A DNA stretch of 64,000 bases from Methanomicrobiales archaeon (GTDB taxonomy: Archaea; Halobacteriota; Methanomicrobia; Methanomicrobiales; Methanospirillaceae). The stretch is from positions 28,894 to 92,893 of the forward strand of contig JANXYM010000043.1 in the NCBI GenBank assembly GCA_025350045.1, given 5' to 3'. Under the pieces are notes generated by a model. The model ran no database searches. It was not told where the DNA came from and was given only the letters and a program-made list of their open reading frames with translations. Shown in pieces: positions 19,494-28,668 of the stretch; position 1 is the stretch's first letter, and each line of letters begins with the position of its first letter. A program made the position numbers and the translations under genes.

Positions 19494-19949
19494 TTATTCC
19501 GCCAGCGGTTTTGCATTCCAGCCAAGCCAGTAGAACCCGAGCTCCTTCATCAGTTTTGTGAAGGTCTTGAAGTCAAGGGGTTTTACCACGTAGCTGTTCG
19601 CATGGTAATCATAGGATTTGGCGATATCGTTCTCCGCATCGGAGCTGGTAAGGATAACTACCGGGATGCGGAGGAGAGACGGAGTGGTCTTTATTGTCCT
19701 GAGCACCTCAAGCCCGTCTACCCGGGGCAGCCGGAGATCGAGCAGGACCAGGTTTGGCCGGGGATTTTGTACCGGATCCGTATATGCGCCCCGCATAAAG
19801 AGGTAATCAAGCGCCTGTTCGCCATCCGCCACGTGGTGGATCTTGTTTCCCACCTGCTGGTCACGCATTCCCCGTATCACCAGCTCGGCATGGGCTTCGT
19901 TATCCTCCACGAGCAGTATATGCAAAGGCTCCCCGTTAAGATCAACCAT
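19494..19949 (-). CDS. Single-domain response regulator, Rcp1-like
   Basis: The 151-residue protein is a stand-alone receiver with the acidic pair at 15-16, phosphoacceptor D71 in VLLDLRLP and a KPLDF motif. The extended region after strand 2 (LDYLFMRGAYTD) is typical of Rcp1 regulators that pair with phytochrome-like PAS kinases. It lies 13 bases after the 7TM kinase gene. It probably shuttles phosphate between the HisKA kinases upstream and the HWE kinases downstream; that direction is inferred. Confidence 0.9.
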   Translation of the reverse strand: MVDLNGEPLHILLVEDNEAHAELVIRGMRDQQVGNKIHHVADGEQALDYLFMRGAYTDPVQNPRPNLVLLDLRLPRVDGLEVLRTIKTTPSLLRIPVVILTSSDAENDIAKSYDYHANSYVVKPLDFKTFTKLMKELGFYWLGWNAKPLAE

Positions 19950-19962
19950 AAGGTTCTCTCTT

Positions 19963-22140
19963 TTATCTAGCGGGTATTATTGTTATCGGTGCGATCACCG
20001 GTACCCCCGGTAACGTGAACCGGAACGTACTCCCCTTCCCGGGCCCTTCAGACTCCACCCATATCTTCCCCCCGTGAGCCTCGACAATCCGCTTCACCGT
20101 GGCAAGCCCGATACCGGTACCGGGAACGTGAGGGCTGAAACGCTCATAGAGCCCGAAGACTTTTTGCAGGTTCTCCTTTGCAATACCCATGCCATTGTCC
20201 GTTACAAAGAAGACCGGCATACCGCAATCTTTCTCCACTCCGATCTCTATGCGGGGTGCATCCTGGTCGCCCATGTACTTTATCGCATTGTCGAGCAGGT
20301 TGGTCATCGTCTGCACAAGGCGGTGCCGGTCGCCGGCAATTACCGGCAGGGTATCAGGGATCACCAGCGTAACCCCCCGCCCCTTTAAGGGTGCATCCAG
20401 CAGCTGCACGGCATAGCTGACAACATCCGTAAACGGGATGCTGGCCGGTGCATCCACGGTCCTGCCACTCCGGGACAGTGCCAGGAGCGTGGTGATCAGG
20501 CCCTCTAATTTTTCCGCTGATTCATCCATGCGGGCGATATCCATCTTCACCCCGGGAGAATTACCGGATTTTACGTCTTCCTCCAGAAGGTTGAGGAATG
20601 CCCGGATGGTGACGAGCGGGCTCTTTAAGTCATGGGATACCGTGTGAGTGAAGCGGTCGAGCTCGCTATTCTTCAGCTCCAGTTCATGGATCAGGTGTTC
20701 CCGCTGCTCTTCTATCTGTTTGCGGTCGGTAACATCGTCAAAGATTGTGGCAAATCTCCCGTTTTGCGGGGAATATACTGATAGAGAGAAGTGTTTATTC
20801 AAGGGGGCAAAATATACCTCAAACTTTTCCGGAGTGCCGGTAGCGGCAACCGTGGCATAGGTATCGATATACGGGGGGGTATCGACACCATACACTTCTT
20901 TGCTGCGTTTTCCGATAATGTCCTCCCGTTTCAGCCCGGTAATACGCTCATATGCCGGGTTCACATCCAGGATAATGTAATCCGTGGGATTTCCAAAACC
21001 GTCATACACCATCTCATGGAGAGCGCTCCCATCGATCATCTGCGTAAAGAGGATCCGGAATTTCTCTTCGCTCACGCGAAGGGCCTTTTCGGCACTTATT
21101 TCACCGGTTACGTCCTGCAGCAGGACGAGTCTCCCCTCGGATTCTCCGGATGGAGTGCGGATCTGTTCAACGGAACCCGTGTAATACTGCATACCCCCAT
21201 CGTGACTTCGGGTTAGGTCCGCATGGCTTGTCCTATCTGACCGGCACAGCGAAAGGAAATCCTGCCAGTCGGGGGAAAACCCGTCCACCGCCCTTCCAAC
21301 AGCTTCTGCGGGCGTGGTGGAAAAGAGCGAACAGGCAGCAGGGTTCAGGTCGATGACACGCCCCCCCGGGTCCAGCACCAGCATAGGCGTGCTCATCGTC
21401 TCGATCAGCCGGCTCCGGGCAATGGGAATGATGTCGAGGAACCGGTACCGGAAGAGGGCTACCGTGTAGAGAATCGCGGCAATCCAGAGGAGGGGAGCAG
21501 TCAGGTTGACGCCCGGTAAGGGGGTCATCCCGAAAACATACAGGTAATTGACTACTGTAGGGAATGCAAGAGCGATCAGGAGCAGGATCGTCTGCTCCTC
21601 CCGCAGCGTGCCCCTTTTCCGGCTCTCGACAATGAGGATGAGGATGGCAAGGACCAAGAGGGCCAGGGAATACAAGATGTATACCGTGTAAAGTGGGCTG
21701 TCCGTGTACTGGAGCACCGGCACGGGCCCGGACGTGTTTATCGAGAAGTTATACCGGAACAGGCTATGGAGCGGGCTCGTTATTCCAAGAATGGCAGCAG
21801 CAACCGGGATGAGTAAGACTGCTGCTGCCCAATCCCTGCGCAGCCATTCAGTCTTTTTTACATAGGAAATTACCAGCCAGAGTTCAATGACTGCGATAAA
21901 CGGGAGGACAAGAAAGCGGAGAATATGGAAAAGAATTTTGAGCGGGAGCGACGCGGTCAGGAGATCGAGTGCATACAGGATCGCCCAGGCGGCGGCTGAT
22001 CCCATCAGCAGTGTGTAGGGGACAGCTGCAGGAATCCGTGCCGTGAAACGCCGGCCGTACACCCCGAGGCAGGCCATACTTATCCCAGATATAATAAGCA
22101 TGCCGACGATAAGATCGGTAATGAGCAGGGTATCGGTCAC
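19963..22140 (-). CDS. 7TM-PAS-PAS histidine kinase
   Basis: The 725-residue protein has an N-terminal domain of about seven hydrophobic segments (residues 5-235) of the histidine-kinase 7TM type. Two PAS domains (about 245-365 and 370-480), a HisKA helix with VSHDLKSPL (H near 503) and a HATPase with LLDNAIKY, DNGMGI and GTGIGLA boxes follow. It is predicted to autophosphorylate on H503. The start is GTG, overlapping the upstream stop by 4 bases, with AGGAG eight bases before it, so translation is coupled. The second PAS resembles one in the 882-residue kinase at 31848. Confidence 0.92.
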   Translation of the reverse strand: MTDTLLITDLIVGMLIISGISMACLGVYGRRFTARIPAAVPYTLLMGSAAAWAILYALDLLTASLPLKILFHILRFLVLPFIAVIELWLVISYVKKTEWLRRDWAAAVLLIPVAAAILGITSPLHSLFRYNFSINTSGPVPVLQYTDSPLYTVYILYSLALLVLAILILIVESRKRGTLREEQTILLLIALAFPTVVNYLYVFGMTPLPGVNLTAPLLWIAAILYTVALFRYRFLDIIPIARSRLIETMSTPMLVLDPGGRVIDLNPAACSLFSTTPAEAVGRAVDGFSPDWQDFLSLCRSDRTSHADLTRSHDGGMQYYTGSVEQIRTPSGESEGRLVLLQDVTGEISAEKALRVSEEKFRILFTQMIDGSALHEMVYDGFGNPTDYIILDVNPAYERITGLKREDIIGKRSKEVYGVDTPPYIDTYATVAATGTPEKFEVYFAPLNKHFSLSVYSPQNGRFATIFDDVTDRKQIEEQREHLIHELELKNSELDRFTHTVSHDLKSPLVTIRAFLNLLEEDVKSGNSPGVKMDIARMDESAEKLEGLITTLLALSRSGRTVDAPASIPFTDVVSYAVQLLDAPLKGRGVTLVIPDTLPVIAGDRHRLVQTMTNLLDNAIKYMGDQDAPRIEIGVEKDCGMPVFFVTDNGMGIAKENLQKVFGLYERFSPHVPGTGIGLATVKRIVEAHGGKIWVESEGPGKGSTFRFTLPGVPVIAPITIIPAR

Positions 22141-25100
22141 TTCAGAATCTCCTGAGGTCCCTCTTCAGCCGGTCCCGGCAGGGTGAACCGGAACGTTGTC
22201 CCCTTCCCCTCACCCTCCGACTCCGCCCAGATCCTGCCCCCGTGCACTTCGACGATCCTGCGGGCAATCGTCAGGCCGATACCCGTACCCGGCGCAGCAG
22301 CATCCAGCCGTTCGAACAGGTTGAAGATCCGTTCGAGATACCGGGGATTGATCCCCACACCATTGTCCTGCACGAAGAAGACCGGCGTCTCACCGGTACT
22401 ATCCGCACCGATCCGGATCTCCGGATCGGGCCGCTCGCCAAGGAACTTGACCGCATTCTCAAGGAGGTTGACCATGACCTCCCGGATACGGGTACTATCC
22501 ACGTTCACCACCGGCATATCGGGGGCGATGCTGACCATTACATTGCGCTCGGTAAGCGGCCCGGCGAGAAGATTCACCGCCTCACGGGCGATCGTGCCAA
22601 ACGGGATCTTTTGCGGGGGTTTTATGATCTTTCCCACCCGGGACAGCTCGATGAGATCGACCAGAAGATCCTGCATCGTGTCGGCAGCATCGATGATACG
22701 CTTGATGTCCTTTTTTAACTGGACAGGATCCCCTTTCAGGGAATCTGCCTCCAGCAGCCCGGCAAACCCCTTGATGGTGATGAGCGGGCTCTTGAGATCA
22801 TGCGAGACGGTGTAGGTGAAGCGTTCGAGCTCGGCATTCTTCTGCTCGAGATCCTTGATCAGCATCTCGCGCTGCACCTCCGACAATTTACGATCGGTGA
22901 TATCCAGACCCTGTGCTATGGTGGAGACAACTGCGCCATTGGGATCGACGATGTTTGCCGAGTTCCAGAGCACGATCCGGGTCTCTCCCGATACGTGGAG
23001 GATGGGTATCTCAACACTTTCCCATCGCTCGCCGGCAAGGGTCTTTTGGATCTGTTCAAGGGAGGTTTCCCGGCTCAGTACCGGGAAGAGAAGGGCGAAG
23101 TGCTGGCCGGCAACTTCCTTCTCGGTCCTGCCAGTCAGGTATTCAAAGGCATGGTTGAACCGGGTGATCCGGAACTTTGTGTCCCAGACAATGATCGGGG
23201 CATTGGCATAATCCAGCAGATTTCTGAAGTAATCGGTAGTCTCTCGGAGGGCATCTTCCGCACGCTTGCGATCCGTGATGTCTTCGAAAACCGCCATAAA
23301 ATGCTCTTCTGCCGGAGATGAGACAGAGATATGAAGCCATTTCCCGATTGCTTTGAAATCGAGATCGAATACTTCGGGATTGCCGGTTCGGGCAACCCTG
23401 CCGTAAATCTCAAATATTTCAGGAATCGTCTCACGGATCCCGGGGAATACTTCGGTTACCCGTTTACCGATGATAGTGGTAATACCGATAATACGGTTGA
23501 ATGAGGGATTCACACTGAGGTAAACAAAATCTTCCGGCAGGCCATTATTATCGTAAATCATCTGACAGTAGGCAAATCCCTCGATCATACTTTCGAAGAG
23601 GGAGCGGTAATTCTCCTCGCTCTTCCGCAGGGCTCCTTCTGCCAGATTGCGTTCTGTGATATCATTGAACGTGACAATGAGCAGGTCATCCAGAAACACC
23701 GCATACAGTTCGCAGGTGCGTACCGAACCATCCTGGCAGGTAACCCGGTATTCTCCCGCATTGACCACCTGGCCGGACAGTTGTGCCTTTTCCAGAGCGG
23801 GTTTCCACCGTTCCAGCACCTCGCGCCGGTAGCCGGGATCCGGGTACGCAATCTCATACCACTCCGCTGCGGTGGGAGCAGTATGGCCGAAAAGGGTGAG
23901 GGCGCTGCGGCTCCAGAAATGGATGTTGTTATCGAAAACATCGACCAGGGCGATGGGGAACGGCGTTGCATCGAGAACTGCAAGGAGGTGTGCCTCGCTC
24001 TCCCGCAGTGCTTTTTCTGCCCGTTTGCGATCCGAGATATCATTGACACTGGAGAGAATGCAGGGCTCATTATTGAGGGAAATGATCCGGGCCGAGAACA
24101 GGCCGGTTATGATCTCCCCGTTCTTCCTCCTGAACCCGAACTCCTCCCCGCTAACAGTCCTGCCATCAAGCAATGTGGAGATCACCCGTTTACGATCTTC
24201 AGCGTCGACCCACAGGCCAAACCCCCCCGATGAACCGGACAGCGCTTCTTCCCGGGTAAAGCCTGTGATAGGTGTGAAGGCATCGTTGACTTCGATGAAG
24301 CTTCCATCCTTAATACGGCTGATGGTGATCGCATACGGCGAGGTCTTGAACGCCGTGGAAAACTTCTCCTCGCTCGCTTTGAGTGCTTCTTCGGAGCGTT
24401 TCTGATCCGTGATATCGCGCAGGGTCCAGAAACCAAACACGCTCAGATCCGTATAGCGGAACTCAATCTCTTTGACGTTCCCGTCATTGCAGGTAACCAG
24501 AGAAATTCTCGGCTGGCTCGTATTATCCCTGCCGGCCTCGGTGTACATTTCCAAAGCTACGCGGGTCCTGTCAAGGCGGTAAACCGGATCCGGAAATGCC
24601 CGGAGAGCCCAGGCTTCAAATGTAGGGACCAGCTCGATCGTATAGCCGGTGATTTCAGAAAAACCCCGGTTGAAGTAAAGCACATTTTCACCGGTATCAT
24701 CTCTCCGGGACATAACAACACCCAGAGGCAACTGCTCGACCAGCGTACGGAACCGCTCCTCGCTCTGGTGAAGGGCAAGCTCGGCATCCTTTCGCCCGGA
24801 AATATCCTCAATGGTGTTGTCGAAATAAACCTGCCCATCTTCAGCAATCCTCTTTGCAGAGGTGATGCTCCCCCAGAAAGGTCTCCCTTTTAAGGTTTTG
24901 TACCTGACTTCCATACTATCAATGGCACCCTTTGCCACGATCTCCTCGCTGATCCTGCGGCGCTCATCATGATCAAGATAGAGATCGCTGGGCCGGACTG
25001 TCAGCAACTGCTCGCGGCTGTCGGCGTCAAAGATCCGCAGCGCTGCCGGGTTCGCTTCGATGATAGTTCCCTGCGGTCCCGGCGTGGAACGGAGAATCCC

Positions 25101-27194
25101 GATGCTGACATTCTCAAACAGATCGCGGTACTGCCGCTGTGCCGCCGCCAGTTCAGCATCTGCCTGCCTGCGCCCGGTGATATCACTCAGCGTTCCGACA
25201 AAACGGGAGGGTGTGCCACCGGCAGCGTCGTACAGGATCTTCCCCTTGGCATGACAGTACTTCAGCGTTTTATCTCCGGTAACCAACCGGAGATCGACAT
25301 CCAGCGGTTCACCAGTCTGGAAAGAATGTTCGAATGATCTCCTGTATTTTTCGAGATCATCGGGATGAATGAACCTGCTGTTTTCATCAAAACCGGGACC
25401 GAAATCCTGCGGGGTAACCCCGAAAATCCGGTAGGTCTCATCCGACCACCAGACACGATTGGTCACCAAATTCCATTCCCAGCTGCCGATCAGGGCGATA
25501 TGCTGGGCTTCGTTTAATTTTTCAACGATATCTGTCAGGGAGTGCTCGCTTGCTTTCAGCTGCTCTTCAGCCCGCTCCCTATCGGTAATGTCAATCCCGT
25601 GGGCAATGGTGGAGATCAGCTCCGCTTCCGCACTCAGGATATTTGCCGAGTTCCAGAGCAGGGTGTGCTGTGCTCCGTCAGCACCTGTGACCGGGATCTT
25701 GACGCTCTCCCAGCGTTCACCTTCGAGCGTCCTTTTGATGGAGACAAGAGCGTCTTTTCTGACCGCTTCCGGAAAGAGCGTCTCCAGCGGATGGCCAAGA
25801 ACTTCCTGCTCGGTTCTTCCGGTGATGCGCTCGAAAGCATGGTTGAACCGGGTGATAGTATAGTCCGGGTTCCAGATGACTATCGGGGCATTGGCAAAAT
25901 CGATGAGCTTGTGGAGATACTCGTTGGTTTCACGGATCTTCTCTTCGGCCTCTTTTTGCTCCGTGATATCGATGATCGTGCCTTCCGCAACATCCCGATC
26001 ATAGTTGTACCGGGCGGAGAACTGTCCCCAGAATTCGCGGCCCGTCTTCCGGTTCCGGAAGCGGATAACGTGATCCGTGATCTGTCCGGTCTCCCGGAGG
26101 ATCCGGGCAACCTCGTCGCGCTCTTTCGGATGAACATAGACCGAACGGACATCCTGCCCGAGGGCCGCCTCCACGGAACCGGCGCCATACAGCTCCGCAT
26201 ACCGCTGGTTGCAGGCGACCACGGTCGCGTCTTTCAGGCTCGTTTCAAAGAGCCCGACCTGTGCATACTGGTAGAGGTTACGGTATTTCTGCTCGCTCTC
26301 GGTAAGTGCCCGCTGGCTGTGGACCAGTTCATCAAAGTTCGCCTTGAGTTCCTCTTCGTTTGCCGCGATCTCCTCGTACGCTGCTTTGAGATCGGTATTT
26401 TTCACAGTGAGAGCATCTTCCGCCCGCCGGCGCTGATCAACCTCACGGTCCAGTTCGTCCCGTGAAGCCGTCACACTGCGAATCTGCTCTGCCATCGAGT
26501 TGAGCCGGCGGGCAATCCCGCCAATCTCGTCATCGGCCGTTACCGGTATCCGGTAATCAAAGTTACATGCGGCAAACGCCTCGCTGCCGGTATTGACCTC
26601 CCGGATCGAGCGCACGAGCCGGCGGCTGATGAGCAGGTAGTTGATACCGATGATAATGAGCATGAGCACCATGAGAACAACAACGAGGACATTGTTCCAG
26701 AACCGGGCTTCGCTCACATCATCGTTATACAGGTGACGCAGCCGCCATGCCTCGTAAATCATTCCCTGTGACTGGACATTGATCCGGCTCCATGTGACCT
26801 GCTGGTAGCTGGCAGGAAACAGGACAGCACCGGCATTCAGTGTTCCCGGTTCCGGGATCTCCCGGAACAGTGTTCCCGTTTTTTCATTGTATTCCCGGAT
26901 CGTTTCGAGGCTTTCTGCCTCCTCAACATTTCCCGGCTTGAGCTCGATGATGATCGGCTGAAGAGAAGAATACCGCTCCTCCCACTGGAGACGCGCCCGG
27001 GGTTCGGCATTGATGAGGTAATCATTGGAGAGGTAGGTGAGTTCGTAACCCCCCCTCACCACGTCCGCTGCAAGCGCCTCCTGGTCCCGCTGGTCCTGCA
27101 TGTTCTGGAAGGAAAGAATAATGGAAGCCGATATCACCACCACAAGGATCAGGGAGATGAGAACACTGAGCCGGATCTGGTTTTTAATGTTCAT
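22137..27194 (-). CDS. HAMP / 9-PAS membrane histidine kinase
   Basis: The protein has about 1685 residues. Two membrane segments (about 5-25 and 160-180) flank an external domain of ~130 residues. A HAMP domain, a coiled coil and nine PAS domains (about 295-1420) follow, then HisKA (VSHDLKSPLIT) and HATPase (NLLENAVKFL, DNGVGIN, GTGIGLT). PAS 2 and PAS 9 are close copies of each other (FANAPI.. / YANAPI..). The frame opens at a GTG at 27215 that overlaps the upstream stop; the ATG at 27194, with GCGGGGTG six bases before, is preferred. Coming directly after a substrate-binding protein, its external domain is a plausible docking site for it. Confidence 0.92.
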   Translation of the reverse strand: MNIKNQIRLSVLISLILVVVISASIILSFQNMQDQRDQEALAADVVRGGYELTYLSNDYLINAEPRARLQWEERYSSLQPIIIELKPGNVEEAESLETIREYNEKTGTLFREIPEPGTLNAGAVLFPASYQQVTWSRINVQSQGMIYEAWRLRHLYNDDVSEARFWNNVLVVVLMVLMLIIIGINYLLISRRLVRSIREVNTGSEAFAACNFDYRIPVTADDEIGGIARRLNSMAEQIRSVTASRDELDREVDQRRRAEDALTVKNTDLKAAYEEIAANEEELKANFDELVHSQRALTESEQKYRNLYQYAQVGLFETSLKDATVVACNQRYAELYGAGSVEAALGQDVRSVYVHPKERDEVARILRETGQITDHVIRFRNRKTGREFWGQFSARYNYDRDVAEGTIIDITEQKEAEEKIRETNEYLHKLIDFANAPIVIWNPDYTITRFNHAFERITGRTEQEVLGHPLETLFPEAVRKDALVSIKRTLEGERWESVKIPVTGADGAQHTLLWNSANILSAEAELISTIAHGIDITDRERAEEQLKASEHSLTDIVEKLNEAQHIALIGSWEWNLVTNRVWWSDETYRIFGVTPQDFGPGFDENSRFIHPDDLEKYRRSFEHSFQTGEPLDVDLRLVTGDKTLKYCHAKGKILYDAAGGTPSRFVGTLSDITGRRQADAELAAAQRQYRDLFENVSIGILRSTPGPQGTIIEANPAALRIFDADSREQLLTVRPSDLYLDHDERRRISEEIVAKGAIDSMEVRYKTLKGRPFWGSITSAKRIAEDGQVYFDNTIEDISGRKDAELALHQSEERFRTLVEQLPLGVVMSRRDDTGENVLYFNRGFSEITGYTIELVPTFEAWALRAFPDPVYRLDRTRVALEMYTEAGRDNTSQPRISLVTCNDGNVKEIEFRYTDLSVFGFWTLRDITDQKRSEEALKASEEKFSTAFKTSPYAITISRIKDGSFIEVNDAFTPITGFTREEALSGSSGGFGLWVDAEDRKRVISTLLDGRTVSGEEFGFRRKNGEIITGLFSARIISLNNEPCILSSVNDISDRKRAEKALRESEAHLLAVLDATPFPIALVDVFDNNIHFWSRSALTLFGHTAPTAAEWYEIAYPDPGYRREVLERWKPALEKAQLSGQVVNAGEYRVTCQDGSVRTCELYAVFLDDLLIVTFNDITERNLAEGALRKSEENYRSLFESMIEGFAYCQMIYDNNGLPEDFVYLSVNPSFNRIIGITTIIGKRVTEVFPGIRETIPEIFEIYGRVARTGNPEVFDLDFKAIGKWLHISVSSPAEEHFMAVFEDITDRKRAEDALRETTDYFRNLLDYANAPIIVWDTKFRITRFNHAFEYLTGRTEKEVAGQHFALLFPVLSRETSLEQIQKTLAGERWESVEIPILHVSGETRIVLWNSANIVDPNGAVVSTIAQGLDITDRKLSEVQREMLIKDLEQKNAELERFTYTVSHDLKSPLITIKGFAGLLEADSLKGDPVQLKKDIKRIIDAADTMQDLLVDLIELSRVGKIIKPPQKIPFGTIAREAVNLLAGPLTERNVMVSIAPDMPVVNVDSTRIREVMVNLLENAVKFLGERPDPEIRIGADSTGETPVFFVQDNGVGINPRYLERIFNLFERLDAAAPGTGIGLTIARRIVEVHGGRIWAESEGEGKGTTFRFTLPGPAEEGPQEILK

Positions 27195-27211
27195 GGACAC
27201 CCCGCATGGGA

Positions 27212-28243
27212 TCACCGTATGACGGTGACAGCCGAGGGTTTGACCTCACGCATCCCGTCCCGGTATATCATATCGAGATACGATGGCGGGATTTTTTCCC
27301 CCGTCATGTTCTGTCCGGCCATCCATCGCGCCTCATCTTCCATTTCAATGATTAATGCCTGATCAAGTGAGAGCATGAAACGGTAATCTTTCCAGGTGCG
27401 GTTAACAGAATCATCCGTCGCGTTCAGGCGCCGCTTGAGAATTTCCTTTGCCTCAGGCTGATGTGCTGAGAGATATGTCTCTGCCTCATCGAGCGCACGC
27501 AGGTACTTCACGATCAGTTCCGGCTTGTCGCGGATCACGTCAGACCGGGCATAGGTAACCCAGTAATAGAGTTGCCCGCTCTGCACCTGCCATCTCGTGC
27601 TGTTCGTGCCAAGCTGCTGTTCGATCTGGTATGCATACGGTTCCCAGATAACAGCGGCATCAGCGTCACCGGTAACCACACTCTTTATAACATCAGCAGG
27701 GGTCAGGTGAAGAACAGTGATATCAGAGTTGTCCATCCCATTGAGGGTAAGATACCTCCCAAGGAAAAACTCTGCCACACTGCCTTTCGGAACGGCAATT
27801 GTTTTTCCTTTCAGATCAGATGGCTTTGATATTCCCCTGTCGCTCCGGATAACAAAATAGAGATTATTCAGTTTTGCCGTAGTGGCGATGATCCGAAGGT
27901 CCGGTGACTGGAAACTGTTCGCCACCCCGACAAATTCAGCCGCACAGGCAAAGTCGGCATTTCCCGCGAGGAGTTCCTTTACCGCATATGTCCCGGCGGG
28001 ATATTCCCGGAGGGTCACATTCAGCCCCTGTCGGGAGAAATATCCCTTTTCGTCAGCTACCAAGGTTAATACAGAGGAATCCAGGGTGCCGCTTGCTATG
28101 GTAAGAGGCTCTCTGGAAACCGGTGCGGATGAAACGGGGAGGAGAAACAAAAACGCGAGGATGGCGAGAAGAATTAAAAAAAGAATGATCAGGCCCGCTT
28201 GTCCTGGCTTCAGTTTTTCTCCCGCAGGCGGCACAGTGTCCAC
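27212..28243 (-). CDS. Membrane-anchored NMT1/SsuA-type substrate-binding protein
   Basis: The 343-residue protein starts with GTG, has one hydrophobic anchor (about residues 17-37), and then a type 2 periplasmic-binding fold of the NMT1/THI5/SsuA group (LTIASG..., YFSRQGLNV, LLAGNADFA, LKGKTIAVPKGS, DADAAVIWEPYA). Family members bind nitrate, sulfonates, taurine or pyrimidine precursors. No permease or ABC ATPase is present in the window; instead the next gene is a membrane histidine kinase starting 17 bases on (or overlapping, if its GTG is used). That suggests a ligand receptor for signalling rather than uptake. The ligand cannot be inferred. Confidence 0.87.
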   Translation of the reverse strand: MDTVPPAGEKLKPGQAGLIILFLILLAILAFLFLLPVSSAPVSREPLTIASGTLDSSVLTLVADEKGYFSRQGLNVTLREYPAGTYAVKELLAGNADFACAAEFVGVANSFQSPDLRIIATTAKLNNLYFVIRSDRGISKPSDLKGKTIAVPKGSVAEFFLGRYLTLNGMDNSDITVLHLTPADVIKSVVTGDADAAVIWEPYAYQIEQQLGTNSTRWQVQSGQLYYWVTYARSDVIRDKPELIVKYLRALDEAETYLSAHQPEAKEILKRRLNATDDSVNRTWKDYRFMLSLDQALIIEMEDEARWMAGQNMTGEKIPPSYLDMIYRDGMREVKPSAVTVIR

Positions 28244-28668
28244 TTATATTGGACGCTTAATAAAACTTGCTATCTAAAAGGAGCAGGAGCAGACGAAGGG
28301 GCCCGATCCGTCCACATTCATAGGATGAGGGGCGCTCAGGGAACTGGTGTTCACCGCTACCCCGTCCACCCTTCCCCCGGCAGGATACTATATACCCGCC
28401 AGCAGATACACCACGTTTGCCGATGATCTGGTCGGGTCTCCTAAGGAAAAGGCGGGATAGTTCTTGGAGTCAATGGATAATGGGAAAAGATACCCATTTT
28501 TCTTCATAGCCGGATTCAATGTGCAAAATGCCCGCCTTATTCACCGGGCAACAAGACCGTTGAACACCCGTCCGTGAACGTGCACGAGAAGGGGTGTTTT
28601 ATATTATTTCGTGAGCGCCGGGAAATTTGCATAAATACTAGTAGTGCATCTTTATTTATTGTTCGATT
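28244..28668. other. Divergent intergenic region at the head of the signalling run
   Basis: The 425 bases lie between the minus-strand substrate-binding protein and a plus-strand hybrid kinase. AT-rich stretches near 28258-28280 could hold the minus-strand promoter. A short hairpin with 5-bp arms (ATGGG ... CCCAT) followed by T lies near 28480-28500. No gene was recognised. This is the most likely main promoter region for the long minus-strand run. Confidence 0.45.
28629..28638 (+). promoter_or_regulatory. TATA-like box for the hybrid kinase at 28669
   Basis: The stretch gcataaatac lies about 30-40 bases before the ATG at 28669, the spacing expected for an archaeal TATA box giving a very short or absent leader. 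Seen by eye; no transcript data. Confidence 0.4.

Noticed and set aside
27212-28243. An ABC uptake system for a nitrate/sulfonate-like substrate
   Set aside because: No permease or ATPase gene accompanies the binding protein; its partner gene is a histidine kinase.
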